Positions 22,261 to 37,080 of a stretch of 64,000 bases of DNA are shown here, one piece after another. Positions within the stretch are counted from its first letter, which is position 1; each line of letters opens with the position of its first letter. Origin of the DNA: Labia minor (Eukaryota; Arthropoda; Insecta; Dermaptera; Spongiphoridae); contig OY720349.1 of the NCBI GenBank assembly GCA_963082975.1, positions 68,570,501 through 68,634,500 on the forward strand. The letters are read 5' to 3'. The notes under the pieces are model-generated. The model was not told where the DNA came from, searched no databases, and was given only the letters and a program-made list of their open reading frames with translations. The translations under genes and the position numbers were made by a program.

Positions 22261-25200
22261 AAAAAAAGGAAAAAACAACAAAAAGAAAAAAAAAAGAAAA
22301 GAGGTAGAAAAAAATAAAATGAATTTTAAACAAAATAAAAAAAATAAATAAAATAAAATTTAATCTTTTTATTTTGTTAAAAAAATATTTATCTTGAAAT
22401 TTTTAAAAAGATTTTATTTTATTACTAGATTTATAATAACTTTATAATTTCCTATTTGATTATAATTTTTATATAGAATTTATTATAAAATAGGCATCAC
22501 AGCAAATGTAAGATGTTCATTTTTTTTCTAATAAAAGTAATAATAATTTTTTCTAAATTAAATATTTTTTATTTTTTAATAGAAATAACATTAGATAAAG
22601 TTACATTTTTTCTAGTATGAAATTATTTCATTTATATATCATTATCATTAATATTATTTCAATTAATTCTTAAAATATAGATTTATCAATCATCTGTCAT
22701 TAATTTTTAATTTTTTGTTCCTCAATCACATTCATATCAAAATTATTTTAATAATAATAATAATAATAATTATATAATAAAATCAAATAACATATTGATT
22801 TTTAAGTAAATTAATATTTATAATTTAATTCAAGGATATATAACCTCCCCTTATATCTATGCATTCAAAAAGCCAAATTTGGAAACCATGTTGCATACCC
22901 TTCAGGAGACTCCAAAAACATTAGTTTTTATTAAATTTCGCATTACACTCCCATTACAGTTATAAAATGAATAAATCACATTAATAATCACACATATTGT
23001 CTCTGTGAATAAATATTATTAGATTATTAAATTATTTAAAGATAATTTTCGATTGAATAAATATAAATAAAAATAGAAAGATAATTTAAAAGATTTGAAA
23101 AGTATCTAGCTCTAAGATCTTTAATCATATTTCCATAATATAGAACATATAGTTAGTTAATAACAAATAAAAATTTAGCTCAAACTCAGCACTTCCCCTA
23201 TCAGGACAGTCCAGGGCAAACAGACATTGTTTGTTTGTCCACCGCCGGCTCTCCAATATTAATTGAATTAATGTTAGTTTTAATAAATTGCTTACGAAGT
23301 AGTAAATAAACAAATTTGTCTTTATATTTTCTGATACATTTTCACTTCTCTCAATATAATATATTATATAATAAATCGAAATATGTATTGTATATGAAGA
23401 ATTTATACCTTAAAAGAAAAATGTTTTATTTATTTTATTTCATATTTGTTCTATAATAATTTTCAATAACTGTATTACTGATTTAACTTTCAGATTTATT
23501 CTATAAAAATAAGTTATAAATATTAAATTTTGAATTCACTATTAAAAATAAAAAAAAAATAGCAAATGGGTAGTTATATTTAGAAAAATAATTTTAATTA
23601 ATTATATACTCACAAGTTTGTTGTTGATAAAAATAAAGAGAACAAAAATAGCAAGTTTTAAGATGGTTAAATTCGATATTATAAACAAAAAGCTTATATT
23701 TAATTTAATACTTAGTAATTTATTTTATTTATATATAGGTTTCAATAAGTAGCAGGGTATTTTCATCTGACAGTGAAAATAATATTTAAATATCATATAT
23801 AAGACTTGGGTTGAATAAACGCACTGTTCAATAAGTAAATAACGAATTAATTACTCTCCACTTAATAAACTTATAAGCTTTATATGAATGAATGAATGAA
23901 TTTTTCGAATATTTATTTTAAATGTGAATTACTTATTTTATTTATATTTAATTTCTAATATTATATTAAGTATTATATTTGATTAAACTGGGCTTATATA
24001 TCAATTTAAATTTTATTTAAATTTTAATTTAAATTTGTTTAAATATTATAAATTATAAATTAATATTTTTTAATGGTAAAGTAAATGATTCAAGGAATCA
24101 GTAAAGGGAGGGAAGGGAGAATGAATAATTTTTTTTAATCTCTCATTCTCATAATTCTTTTTTATTTTATTTTATTTTAATTCTATGGTGTGTTTATTTT
24201 CCTTTGGATTTACTGTGTGTGTGAAAACAAGAGAATAAATGTTCCGTCCCAAGGCGAGGATGAGTCAAGCAAGAAGCGGGTGGGTGTTAATTAATTAATT
24301 TCATAATTTCTTTGAAGCAATCAATAAAGCTATATAATAAAGTTATAAAATACCAAAAGGGAAGCAAAAAAAAGAAGCTTTTCTCTCTTCCGAAAATGAG
24401 CTCGAAAGATCATTTGCAAGTTCAATAGAGTAAAATCTTGGACTAAAGGTAACAATAATTTGATAATTATTTGCCTCCAAACCAATTTGAAAAGAAATTC
24501 ATTTTAACTTTGAATAATTTTTTAGTTCATATAAGAGAGTATTTTAATAAAAAATAAAATATTTTCTTAATAAATTTTATTTATTATTAAATTTATTTTT
24601 ATTCTATATAGAATATTAAGATTCAAATTCAGTTGTATATTCCAAAAAAAAAAAAAAAAAAAAAAACCAAAAAAACTGATATATAATAACAATAAATTAT
24701 TATTTTATTATTATTATTATTAATTAAAATATTCTTATATAAATATATGTGTGTGTGTGTGTGTGTTATATGTGTGTGTATATACTAAATAATTGCAAAT
24801 ATATAATAAATACTTTCAGTTTTAATTAATTTATTAGAATTATTCAAAAATCTATTTATTTTTCATTCAAATTTTAATTGTCATTTCTATTTTTTATTTG
24901 GGAGGTAAACAAACTGGCATTAATTACTCGATATTATTAATTGCTCTCCGTTCCCTCCAATTCGATTCAACAAGATGAAAAAATGGTTCTCTATTTCTAA
25001 ACAAACAGGAATTACAACAACAATGTTTTTTTATTCTTTTTTTTTAATTTAAAAAATTAACATACCACTGACACTAATTTGACATACAACTTTAGGGAGA
25101 TTCGAGAGGAAATTAGATTACATTTTAATATATCGGGTGTATTTTTTTAATATATATATATTGGTTGATTATTATTTTTTATTAAAAAAAAACACAGTTT

Positions 25201-25560
25201 TTCCGATGACAGGTGGGTGCTTGATACACCCTTGATAACAATTCAAACCTTCATTATTCAGATTAATTGTAATATAAACAAATATATAATTGTATTTTTT
25301 TGTAAAAATTATAACAATTTATAAATTGCTTATTAAATAAGAAAGGATTTGAAATATATCTTGTAAATTTAGATGATAGAATTAAAATTACTTTAACTTA
25401 TTTTTAATAAATATATACTTGGTACAATTGAATTTTAAAATATGTAAATAAATACACAAAATCATTTTTCACTCCCCAAACATTAAAAACAACAATTCCT
25501 GAAGACAGTTATAAACAAGGACCGAAACGCCAACATTTTATGAAAGCGAAGATAAGGGAT
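22261..25560. other. Gene-free AT-rich stretch
   Basis: It contains poly-A at 24644-24666, (TG)n at 24748-24766 and a small GC-richer patch at 23180-23260 (GTCCACCGCCGGCTCTCC). No supported gene. Confidence 0.55.
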
Positions 25561-25582
25561 TTTTATTTTTTTTTTTTGTTTT

Positions 25583-25809
25583 TACCAACCGACGATAGTA
25601 AGGGAGGTATTGTTTTCACACCAAATTTCACATGTGGAGATTTTTACATATCTCCCCACGAATCATGCATTTTCTTAACAGAAAAAAGTAATTTTAGCAT
25701 GATGTCTGTCCGTCCGTCCGTCCGTCCGTCTGTATAGATGTGTACAGCCTGAACGGCTTAATTTATTTCAAACCGTCGGTCGGTTCGGACCTGACCACAG
25801 GTCAACTTA
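25583..25809 (-). repeat. R1 copy, internally deleted
   Basis: An inverse copy that has both ends: ACCGACGATAGTAAGGGAGG at one side and CAGGTCAACTT at the other. It keeps the right module and (GTCC)n array, but joins directly to the left terminal text at GAACGGCTTAATTTATTTC. About 430 bp of the interior is missing compared with 54117-54770. Confidence 0.85.
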
Positions 25810-26239
25810 TTTTTTTTACCAATACACCGGACTGACTAACCGGCAATTAATAATCAATTTAGAAATCAAAAACCAATGATCATTTTTATTAAAAAAATAT
25901 TTTGTTAACTTAAAAATTGTCCTAAAATTTTTAATTTTAAAAATCTTAATAATTTTAATTATTAAAATAAAAAAAAAAAAAAAAAAAAGAAATCAACTAC
26001 CAATATAAGAGCTCATGGTTAAATATCAATTAACATGATAATCAGTATAAAAATTCAATGAATATTAAATAAAAAATTCAACCGCTATTATTTTTCCCTC
26101 ATAATCTAATCAACACACTTTCTCTCTGTTTTTCTTCCAACTAATCACTCTCTCTCTCTCTCTCACTCTCTCATACATAGTCTAATTGCATTAAATGTTT
26201 AACTGAGTTGATAAATGCAATTAGATTTTAAAATTTGAT

Positions 26240-26600
26240 TAGACAAATATTATTGGAAGTCCTTATACCTGAGGGAAGCTGGGCTGATTGGTATCTCTCT
26301 GTGGACCCCCAGGAGTACTTATCTAATCATAGACCCCCGGGGCAGGAAGCAAAATCCAAAGGGGCGGAATGACAAGACATGTTGTCAATGGAGAGAGAGA
26401 GAGGGTTCAAACCAAGGGTCATTGATATACACCCCTTACTACAATACAACCACTAGCTTAGGAATTAATTGCCCCCTGGACGCAAAGGACCTAGCAACAT
26501 ATTGTATAAAGCCCGAGTTAGAAAATAGAAACAATCCTCTCTGCTTTATCTCAATTACTGACATCAAACTAACTCCGGATACGCGGGATCGGACTATTTT
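26240..26600. other. GC-richer non-coding patch
   Basis: ACCCCCAGGAGTACTTATC and ACCCCCGGGGCAGGAAGC are followed by a GAGA run. Two opposed frames (26422-26682 plus and 26439-26624 minus) shadow each other, and neither is recognisable. It may be a repeat relic. Confidence 0.35.
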
Positions 26601-26838
26601 AAAGGAAAAAAAAAATAATTCCAAAACTGAAATTAAAATAAACCAACTTTCGATATTAAAGTTTCACGAGGGTAATTTCTAAAATTTCAGAAATTTAAGT
26701 TTATCTCTTGTCTATTTCCCACTGAGTATTTCAATATTAAAAAAGTTATCTATGTTTTTATTTTTCCTAAAGAAAAAAATAAATTTGACCTCAAGAACTC
26801 CAAAAATTAGGTTTTATTTTTAATATAAAAATTAAATT

Positions 26839-26868
<30 letters not shown>

Positions 26869-26870
<2 letters not shown>

Positions 26871-27060
26871 GTTGACGTGTGGCCAGGCGCAGAACCGACC
26901 GACGGTTTGAATTAAATTAAATTAATGTCCAGCTACAGAAACAATTTCAAATAATTTAAATGTATCTATTAATACAATAAAAAACAGATTTGGATATAAC
27001 ATAAATATTTTTAATTTTATTTTATTTATAATATATATATATGTAAGAGCTGGCTGTGAC
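26869..27060 (+). repeat. R1 copy, left end only
   Basis: It begins AAGTTGACGTGTGGCCAGGC and follows the left R1 text to CTGGCTGTGAC. There it breaks into a poly-G run (27063-27074) and unrelated sequence. It is preceded by an (AAT)n array. Confidence 0.8.
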
Positions 27061-27599
27061 CTGGGGGGGGGGGGCGATCGACGCCTTAAAGGGGGCGATT
27101 ATTTGACTATATGCTTTTGGGGGGAGATAAGTTATTTTTTGAGGGCGAAATCACATTTAACTCTAAAAAAAAGTAAGATGATTTTGCGATCAGGCTTTTA
27201 AACATTTAAACATTCCAGCTTTTTTTTCAATATGGTCATACGAAGTGTGGGTTTGGTCCAAAACGCTACTATAATGTAATGGCTAAATTTTTTGATTTTC
27301 TAGACTTAAGAATTTTTTCTTATTTCGAATGATGGTAATTATTATTATTATTCTCAATGAATTATAATAAATTATATTATAAATAATTATTATATAGAAT
27401 GTATATTCAATTTTTTTTTTTTTTTTTTTATATATTTCACTTTTTTACATATCAGCCTTTTAATCGAAATAATTGAAAAATCAAATAATAAATATCATTT
27501 AGCGTAATTAAAGTATTAGAAAAATTAAATTCGGGAGGACTATCTCGTTTGCACAGTGCATGTTTGGATAATAAAATGAAAAAAAAAAAAATAAAATAA

Positions 27600-27900
27600 A
27601 ATTAAGAGTGGGGTGGTTATCTGCGTGTGCAGCCGAGCGTAACTGGACATTTGCACATGCACGCATCATGCAAAATTCACCTGCTCCCTCCCTCATCCAA
27701 GTTCAACCCTAAAGCACTAGTCTACCCCGGTACTTCCGGCCCATTCATATAATATGACATCGACTGCGCAAAATGCAAAAGGTCACTACTTGCGACTACC
27801 GAGTGCTTTTTGATGTATACATCAATGTAGCCGAAACGCTCGCCTCGCCTCAACGAACGAGCAGATTTGCCATTTGTAATAATACGCCATGCTTTATTAA
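27600..27900. promoter_or_regulatory. CpG-containing non-coding island
   Basis: GTGCAGCCGAGCGTAACTGG, CGGTACTTCCGGCCC and CGAAACGCTCGCCTCGCCTC occur within 250 bp of otherwise AT-rich DNA. There is no long frame and no splice-bounded frame that I can support. Confidence 0.25.
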
Positions 27901-28727
27901 ATGCATTTTGTTTTTGAAAATCCTATTAACAGTGAGGGGATAGTGTGCTAGAATATTCTATTCATTATAAAAGGCTATTAGATAGCTCTTAAATCAATAA
28001 TATTTGGAAAAAAATGGCATTGTTATAAAATTTTATCAACCAAATAGTAATTATAAATGATATTTTAAAATGTTTTTTTTTTTTTTTTTTATTCAAGTTT
28101 TTAATCAATAATAATATCTCTCATATAAAATAAGTATATTTAATAGATAATAGAAAAAATAAAATAGTATTTTATAAAAAATTTGTATTTTTATTTTTAT
28201 AAGAAAGAGATACGTAGATAAATAAATGAAATATGTATATTTAACAGCGAGAAAAACAAAATTCTAACTAACTCATACATTTCTATCATATAAACATTAT
28301 CAATAGATTCTTATTCTCTTTAAATGCTTTTTTTTATTTTTATTTATTTATTTATTATAATATATTATTTAATTTTTTTCCCCTTTCATAAATATACATA
28401 TATACTTTATTATTGTTATTGTCCTATATTGTACTATAGTATGTACATTAAATTTTAATGAACTTTTGTACACAAATTTATAACTGGGTTCTTTCAAAAA
28501 AAAAAAAAAAAATCTGTATATATGCTTATTATATACAAATATATGAATATTTTTACAAGAGAAAATAATATCAGAATTAAAAATAATATAATAAAGAATT
28601 TTTTTAAATATTCAATATATTAAAATGTAGTTTATTATAATATTTCAGTGACATTAATAATATATTATTGATTATATATATTTTTAGAAAATATATATTA
28701 TTTTGTAAAAAAATAATCAGTTCTAAT

Positions 28728-28832
28728 CTGGAGTGTCTCCACTCGACTACCACGCAAATTTGAATTGGATTAATTAACCTATATTATATTTCAATTAAAT
28801 GTAATTTAAATTAAATTATAAATTATGTACGA
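28728..28832 (-). repeat. R2 end fragment
   Basis: The inverse of this segment matches the terminal part at 47455-47560: TAATCCAATTCAAATTTGCG, then TAGTCGAGTGGAGACACTCC. It has only about 100 bp of R2. Confidence 0.7.
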
Positions 28833-31309
28833 GAGAGTAAAAAAAAAAAAATAGTAGAATGATTGTCTTATATCTATAAAAGTAAAGAACATTTTTCTTA
28901 GGCTATGAATTAATCATAATAGTATATGAATATTCATAATATAAAGGTTATTTAAAAATCAATTAGATATATTCTAATAGTTTATAAAATTTAAATAAGA
29001 TTCATAAATTAATTTTCAATTTTATTTTATTAATACAACGAGAGATGTATTTGAAGTATAACAAATAGTAAAATTGTTATTATGGCATTTCATGTTCAGA
29101 AGTATTTAATTTCAATTTTTTTTTTTTTTTTTTGACTAACACTTTTAACTTCATGCCTGTCCAAGTATAAATATATACTACTACAAACTAACAAAATTTG
29201 TATAAAAAAAAAAAGGATTGTTATTTTCTCGGCTGAATGACCGGGTGTATCAGAACGGATAAAACATGGGCCAAGTGTGCGTGTGGCTTTACAATGGTCA
29301 ATGGTCGGGGGTAAAGAGAGTCTGGTCCAGAGGAAGAGGAAGCGATGGGAGATGGTATAGCGGGGGACAATCATCAGCATCTGCTAGGATATTTGATTTG
29401 TTTGGCAGCATCTGCTTCCAACTCGATCCACCTTCTCTCTATCCTCCTGGCTTTCCTCAATTATTTCCTAAATTCACTTTTAACTGTGTAGTTTTTATTC
29501 CTACACTAATATCAATTCGTTTTATATAAAAGTGGAAACGGGAATTACAATTTTTGAACTTTTTGAAGATTATGTCTGTGAGGTTGGTTAGGATACACGA
29601 CTACTTACAAAAATAATATCATTGAGGCTATTTTAATATTTTTCCTGATTTATTAACCAGTATTCCACAATAATATATGATATTATAAGTCTATACTAAA
29701 GAGTTCCACAAATATAAAAATGTTCAAACAACTGTTTTAATGAATTAATAATCGCTATGATATTAATTCTTGTTGAAAGAATTAAAAAAAACTTGACTAA
29801 AATAGCGTTAAAAAACGCTATCATAATAATTTAAAATATTAACCTTATTAAGCTAAATCAGTGATTCCCAAATTTAATTTCCTGTAGTAGCAGAGTAAAA
29901 TTTTTCCTGGACATATGTAAATAAGAGAAAATTTTCAAAATATATTTAGCATATAATATGATAATTTTTTGGTATATGGTAAAAATAATATTATATGATA
30001 TGTGTGTGTGAATAGAATAAGGAAAATGAAACAAAAAGAAAAAACTAGATAAGGATAACTGAGATACGACCATAGAACAGTCATCATTACAATGAAGCCA
30101 GTAAAAATGAGGGAAAAAAAGGTGGAAAAAATACAGTTCTTTCGTAGAGTGAAAGGACAGTTCACATTGAACAAGACCAATGAAGGTTACTGAGTAAAAT
30201 AAAAATCCGTACCAATGGCAATTTAATTTTAGCGAAAAGAATGTAAGAAGATTTACAAAAGATCGGGGAAAGAAATAAAAACTAGGAGGAATATTATATA
30301 CGTATTGTTAAAGTCGAAAATATGATATTCTGAATGATACTGTTTCCAGGCCGATGTTTTTTTCCTTCTCATTCCCTTTTTTAAGATGCACATTGCCATT
30401 TCTTATCTATGCAAAGTCGGCCTTATGGCTGGTTGTCGTCTGGCAAGCGAAGTTCCAAACGAAAAGGCTTTTTTTTTTTAGAAGTGTTGGGGGATGTAAG
30501 AGGTTATATCCATACACACACGGATACCAAGTAAGAGAGAAATAGAAAGGGAAGATGGTTTTAGGACATTTTTCACGCCACTTCTTGTTCCTTCTTTCGA
30601 AGTAGAGGCTGTTTGCTGTTTTCCGGGTCAAACCGTATATATAGAAATAAATCAAAATGTTCAATTTATATAGATGTATATATGCATATAATCTGGAAGA
30701 TTTATTTAAATCCCCTAGAAGGGAATTAATAGGTAAACAAATTGAAAAAAAAAAAAAAAATCTTTAAAGAGAATTTAAGGAAACTCTACTCAATAATTCA
30801 AATACCCAATCTGAATAATATTTAGAAGGATAAAATGTATGTGTTTAGAATGAATAATATGTATTTACTTTTTGTTATCAATTTTTTCTACATTTTAATT
30901 CAATTTTTAAATTATATGGAAAAAACATGATAATACATATAATACCTCAAACACTATTCTCTCATAAAACATTTTCTTCATTTATACGACAAAGTATAAA
31001 TTTTTATTATTAGTACTGTTCTAAAACACTTTGTATAGTTACAAGAAAGTAATAACACGTGAAGTATCATGCGTTTATTGTCCAGTATATGAAATTTTAT
31101 GTTAAGTTTTTATTATATCAAATTGTCTTATGTGTTGTTTTGTTAGATTTGTAAAATTCCGATTTATATGAACATGTTTACGTATAGAGATTGACAATTT
31201 TTAGCCTTTATCTTTGTTTATATTACTCTTTCCTTGTTTATCATCATATTTGAAAGGGAAATTTCTAAATCCTTGTAAAATAAATTATTATTACACTCTT
31301 AAATTAAAA
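28833..31309. other. Gene-free stretch with a purine-rich and a pyrimidine-rich patch
   Basis: 29225-29470 has GGTCAATGGTCGGGGGTAAA and a GC-richer run with two overlapping frames. 29577-29605 has a tRNA A-box-like GAGGTTGGTTAGGATACACG. 30340-30620 has a TTTCCAG ... AAGTAAGAG pair, but the enclosed frames contain stops. Confidence 0.45.
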
Positions 31310-31495
31310 CTCCGGTCGACAAGAGGGTCTAGGCTGAAAGAGAGGTAAGATCAATATGTCCCAACGAATCGTTGAAATCACTAATTCGTAAAATCTTTCC
31401 AATTTATCATAAATGGGGTGGACTCGTATCAGATCCCAGATGCCAGAATCAAGAATCGAAACAACAGACATGCATCCTAACCACTGCACTTCAGT
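31310..31495 (-). repeat. tRNA-headed SINE-like fragment
   Basis: On the minus strand, GTGCAGTGGTTAGGATGC (A box) is followed by GTTTCGATTCTTGATTC (B box). The body then runs GATACGAGTCCACCCC and CTTTCAGCCTAGACCC. The ORF in this stretch is incidental. Confidence 0.5.
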
Positions 31496-31499
31496 AAAG

Positions 31500-33461
31500 C
31501 AATTACTTTCTTAAAACCTTATTATTTTTTTTTATTTATTAATTTAATTATATGATGAATGTCTTAATGTTGGATAAAACACTGTACCATAACTAAATTG
31601 TTTTTACGAAAGATTTGAATCTTTTATTAATAATTTTAAAATATAAAAATCAAGTGTTATAATTCTCAATATAATATAATTTTTTTAATTTTAATATAAA
31701 TAAGATTTGTGTTTCTTATCGGTTTTTTCATGGAATAGTTATCCAAATTTTATTATTATTTCAAAAATTATTTTTTTAATCCTTATCGATATATGTTAAG
31801 ATTTGATTGATTTTTTTCTCTTTAAAAAGAATATTATTGGTATTAAATGTAGTAGTAGAGGAGTGTTATAAATATTTGAACGAATCTATTCATCAAAGAA
31901 GAGGAGAGTGAGGGGGGGATCGTTGGTTGTGGGGTCATTTATCATTGAAACAGAGAATGGAATGTCAACGGGTCTTATGTCCCACTGTCATTTTTCTCTT
32001 CGAAAGTACCATACATTTATTTCTTTTAATACTCAATTTTTCATCTTTAATATTGATAATAATAATAATAATCACAAACAAAATATAATTTATCTCAAAT
32101 ACAAAATTATTTTGATCCTATAATATAATCCGCATTTAATTTATTTTATTTAAATAATTTGGTTGTATGAATAAATGAAAATAACATTTTATTCAATCAT
32201 TTTCAATAATAAAAGTAAAATAATAATAATAATAATAATTTGTTTATGGCATTGTAATATCACGGTTCTAGAAAATAATTCAATACATAAAAATTTATTT
32301 ATTTATTACTATAATACATTTAAATTAGTTATTTTATTTTCCTTTTAATGTGCTTAATTTAATTAATATTTTAATATTGAGCCAGTTAAGTTCGAATACT
32401 TTAACTTTTTGATTATAAGAATTATAAATTACTATTAAGATTATCCTTTGTTTAAATATGAAATCAGCTTTGTTAATACTTTTCCTTCTAGTACTTTTTT
32501 AAGACAATTTCAGTGAGTTTTTGAATTATGGGAATTTTGTGAACTTTTATTGAATTTTTTATTGACATATTTTGTTAGAGTAAATCTTAAAAATCTACTC
32601 TAAACTTTTACTCTATACAATTTTTATATTCTATATTCCAACAATGAATTAATTAACAAACTAATTAATTTTATTCTAAAGTAACCACCATAACTGTTAT
32701 ATAATAAATTATAATAAGATTATTTTCATTTAAGTATACAATTTTATTTTATTTTTTATTGTTTTTCATTCTAATTTATTGCCTTTTTAATGAAATTTAA
32801 TAATTGAAAATTTTTTATTTATGGTTTATAAAAATCGATTTGGCTTTTAAAGTAGTTAAATATGGTGTTAAAAATTGAGTATTTCAGTTTTTTTATGAAT
32901 TTTTTTTTTTTATAATTGATTTATTTCATGTTTGTGTAATTTGCACTATTAAATAAAATAATATATTTTTCATCTATTCAAATATTTCTATAAATTTAAA
33001 AAATAATTCCAAATTTGTTTTTTGTTTTATTTCCAATTGAAAATAACACTTTCTTAATTTTTGATCTCACTTCAAATAGAAACTAAAGAAATAAATTAGA
33101 TAAAACTGCTACAAAAATATTCCCAAAAATACTAAACTGTATAAACCTGTCACTAAATTTTTAATCTATTTGTAGCTATCAAATGAACTAACTATTCAAA
33201 TTTAAGGATACTCTATATATATAACCGCCTTATTTTTAATGAATAAATTAAATAATTTTGCTAAAAAATATAGTTATTTATTTATTTATTTTCCTCTGTT
33301 AATACGTTAAAATTCGACCATATGTGAAAAATTTAATTTTAGGTAACTCTTTTCGATATATTATTTAAAAGTTACCTTGGTCTATTGTATAATAGTGATT
33401 CTATGTAAATGAAAATCAAATTTAAAAAAAAAATGAATAAAACAAAAAAATTAAAAATAAA

Positions 33462-33493
<32 letters not shown>

Positions 33494-36400
33494 AACCAGA
33501 GGAATGACGTTCTCCCTTTTGTTTGTTTGTTTGTTGATTCGATCCTGAATGCATACACCCATATATAGAAGTGTATGTGTGGGGGTGTCGGTCTGTATTC
33601 GAGTAACCACTCTCCCTCCTCGATTACAAGTGGAATGGTAGCGGATGTTTCGCGGCAAATAAAATGCCCGACAGATGACAAAGCCGTTCAATAAATTGTC
33701 CTCTCTTCTTTTTGTTTCACATTCATTCTATCTTTTCAGGTGGAACAAACAAAATATATGGTTTCCTTGCAATGGATAGTAGACATTACATTACCAAAAG
33801 ATAATCAATTTTTAATCACACTAATAAATTGAGTACAAATTTAGAATTTTTTTAAAATTTAAAAATAAAAAAAAAAAAAAAAAAAAATACTAGAAAAACT
33901 AACTTTGCTGAAATCAGTTTATAAATAAATGATATTAAGTTTTCCTGGCCGATACATTATCAATTAATTAATTAATTTTTAATTTATTAAACTGCTAAAG
34001 ATTATAGTGTTGAATTTTATAATAAATATCAAATTGTCAAAATTTAATGGAATCTTATAATAAATACATTCTATAAAATTATATTTTATTTATGAAAATA
34101 AATAAATAAAAATAATTTCAAATTCAAAACTCAATTTTATTTAAAATCCATTTAAATATTTGCTTTATGCGCATTATGAAATTTACATTATTTTCTGTAG
34201 CCATGAAACTTTAGCAGCAATCTTCCCGATAATATATATGTGTGTGTGTGTGAGTCACTATTTATATTATATTTCTAATTAATTTCTAATCTATCCCATT
34301 CCCCCAAAAATTCAAAAAATTGAAAAAATATTCAAAAGTTATTCTTAAAAAAAAAAAGAGAAAAAATATTGACTTTCTCCCCTCAAATAATCTGTTTAAA
34401 TATCTAATTAAATTATAATATTTTTTTTTTAATATGCCGTGATTTGATGCCAGACTTTATGATATATTGACAAAAACTTTTACCAGGAAACCACCGTCAG
34501 TCATATCTGCTATTTTTCATTTGGATATACTCGTATAAAATTCGTGACATTTATGAATCATTTTATGAATTCTGTCATGTGCACTATATTAAAATATTGT
34601 ATATTATCATGTAACAGCTTGGAGTATGTGTGTGTATAATTGGTGTATGTGTATATGAAAGACTATATGTGATAATAAACTTTTAAAATATACCCTAAAT
34701 AAAATATTATCGTCGTCAATTGCATATATGGTTCAGTAAAAACCATTTGGTGCGGAATCATTGCGCAGATTTCAAATAATATTCAATCAAAGTGAATCTA
34801 ATTTTAGTAAATATTCATTTCAAGTGCGACAGAGACATAACCATTTAATATGTACTTTGATAATTATTAATATATACTATTTTATATAATAATGTAAGAT
34901 TGAAAGAATATCATTATTCAAGTGATAAATTAAATGATTCTGTAGTTTCATAATAAGAAAAAAGTAAAATTTCGCCTAATCAATTGATATGTGAGTGTTA
35001 TTATGTAAACGATTTTATATTGTTATTAATCTTATTATTAGTAGTAGAAGTATAAATATAATAGTTTTATTAATAAATATTTTTCAGAATCAGAAACATA
35101 TTTATTTTCATAAAAATCGACTAGCCAGCAGTAGAGAGAACACAAATTCAAATTCAAATTATAACTTTCAGATTAAATAAATTAAATGAAACAAGAGACA
35201 ATCTGATATTGCAAAGGATGGGATGTATAGTAATTATCTACTAAATTTACATTTAAAAACAAGCATTGTTGTGTAATTTTATATACTTCATTTTAATGTA
35301 GATTAAAAATGAATGTAATGGGCTGAAAATGATAATTAGTTAAATTATTATTAATTTTTATATTAGATAATCCATTCCATAGGGCAGATTCGATCCGGTA
35401 TCCTCGCTAAAATTAACCATTAACTGTTAAAAAAAATACTTTTATATCAAATTAATTCTTACGTTCAGAAATGTAACAATTAATAACCTTCAATAATCTT
35501 ACAGTTCATCCCAGATTTTACAAACTTCTAACTACCAAATTTCAGATTAACAACAATAATCAAACAATCCATTATTAGTTAAACAATCTAAATCTTATAT
35601 AACACCAGTTAATTGATTAATTATTCCTTTTTGGATCTATTTTGGATCTATTTTCAAAGAATTTTATATAAATTTATAAAAATGAATTCCTATCATAGGC
35701 GTAGGAAAATAATAGTTGCTCATTTGGTTGAGTAGTGTTAGCTGATCTATTGGAGCAACCTCTTCACTATCCTTTGATAAACGACAAGCTTTGATTCGCA
35801 AATGCTCTGCTTTGATTGGAGCGATGTATGAATTATCCTCACTTGGGTCCCACTTGAAAAGTGTATACCAATAGACGAGATTGAAATGGAAATGAAGATG
35901 AGCTATTTATTTGATCATTGTTCCAAGGGCAATTAATACTAATACTAATAATGGCAAATTAAATATAGATCGGTAGTTGAAAGTAATTAAATGTATTTTT
36001 ACTAAAACAGAATATTTTTTTGATTAAATTGATGTATTTTAGAGAATTATTCGACCCTTTGTTTCGAATTGATAGGGTAAACCCTTTTTGATTAAAAATA
36101 ACTCGATGGTTAGGGTCACCGCCCAGCTTCCAATTGGACAGGCGATTAGCGAACCGCCCCCACATTCACCCACCCTCTTGCTATCGATACGTTTGTTAAA
36201 ATAATTATTCTATTTTGTCACGTGATATCCCTGTAGATGTATTCATTGATTTTAAAAAATAACACTGCTATTTATTTATTTACGGATTTTTTTATTTATT
36301 TCCAATTCATTTTCCAATTTACTCTATTTTGGAATTCGAATTTCATTCGAATCATACAAATTATTTAAAAATTTATAAAAACGTAACTATTATATTACTT

Positions 36401-37080
36401 AAGCGTTTTATAGAAAAATTATGATTCTCGAGCAAAAAACAAATTCCTGTTAATTGATTTCTTTTCTATTAATTTTTCATATTTATATTATCCTATTAAA
36501 TCCAGAAAATATGAAACATAAAAATTAATTTTTCTATTTGCAAAAAAAAAACTCCATAATTAAATAAATAATATAATTAAAGTTGACAAATAAAATTAAA
36601 ATTTACCCTCAAATCATTTTTATTAGAATATTAAAATTGAAATCACTTCATTGGTATTTATTAAACCGATGAAATTTAATTAAACTAAAATAAAAAAAAA
36701 AAAAAAAAAAAAAAAACCAAACCATTCACTACATAACATTTATCTCGATATCATACGTTGCAATAATTGCTGTTAAAATTATTAATTAATTAAATTAATT
36801 AAAAAAAAAAAATAATAATAAATCATTTTAAAAGAAAATGTAATTAGATCTCAAAAATAAAATAAAGTAAGCATTTATAATTTTTACTCAAGCATTAGCT
36901 TGCTCAACCAACTCTCTTTCTCTCTCACATAGATTATTTACTAAAAAAAAAAAAAAAAATTAATCAAAACATTTCCAAAGTTTATGACTAAGGACTCAAT
37001 CCAGGAGATTTTTAATGATATGTTTTTTTTGTTTTTGTTTTTTTTTTGAACTGTATTGCCTAATAATAAATATAATGGAT
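31500..37080. other. Long gene-free AT-rich stretch
   Basis: It includes (AAT)n arrays at 32221-32239 and 33480-33494, an (AATA)n array at 33456-33480, and a GC-richer patch at 35690-35900. In that patch GTTGCTCATTTGGTTGAGTA is weakly tRNA-like. Nothing else was supported. Confidence 0.5.
33535..33700. promoter_or_regulatory. Short GC-richer patch
   Basis: GGTAGCGGATGTTTCGCGGC and AAATGCCCGACAGATGAC are distinct from their flanks. The three overlapping minus frames here are not recognisable. It is a conserved-element candidate only because of composition. Confidence 0.2.

Noticed and set aside
29266-29529. 87-codon ORF with tryptophan- and glycine-rich text
   Set aside because: An opposing frame is also open, no family signature is present, and the second half is proline/phenylalanine simple text.
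30351-30532. Apparent exon between TTTCCAG and GTAAGAG
   Set aside because: The frames are interrupted and the peptide is dominated by a T-run.
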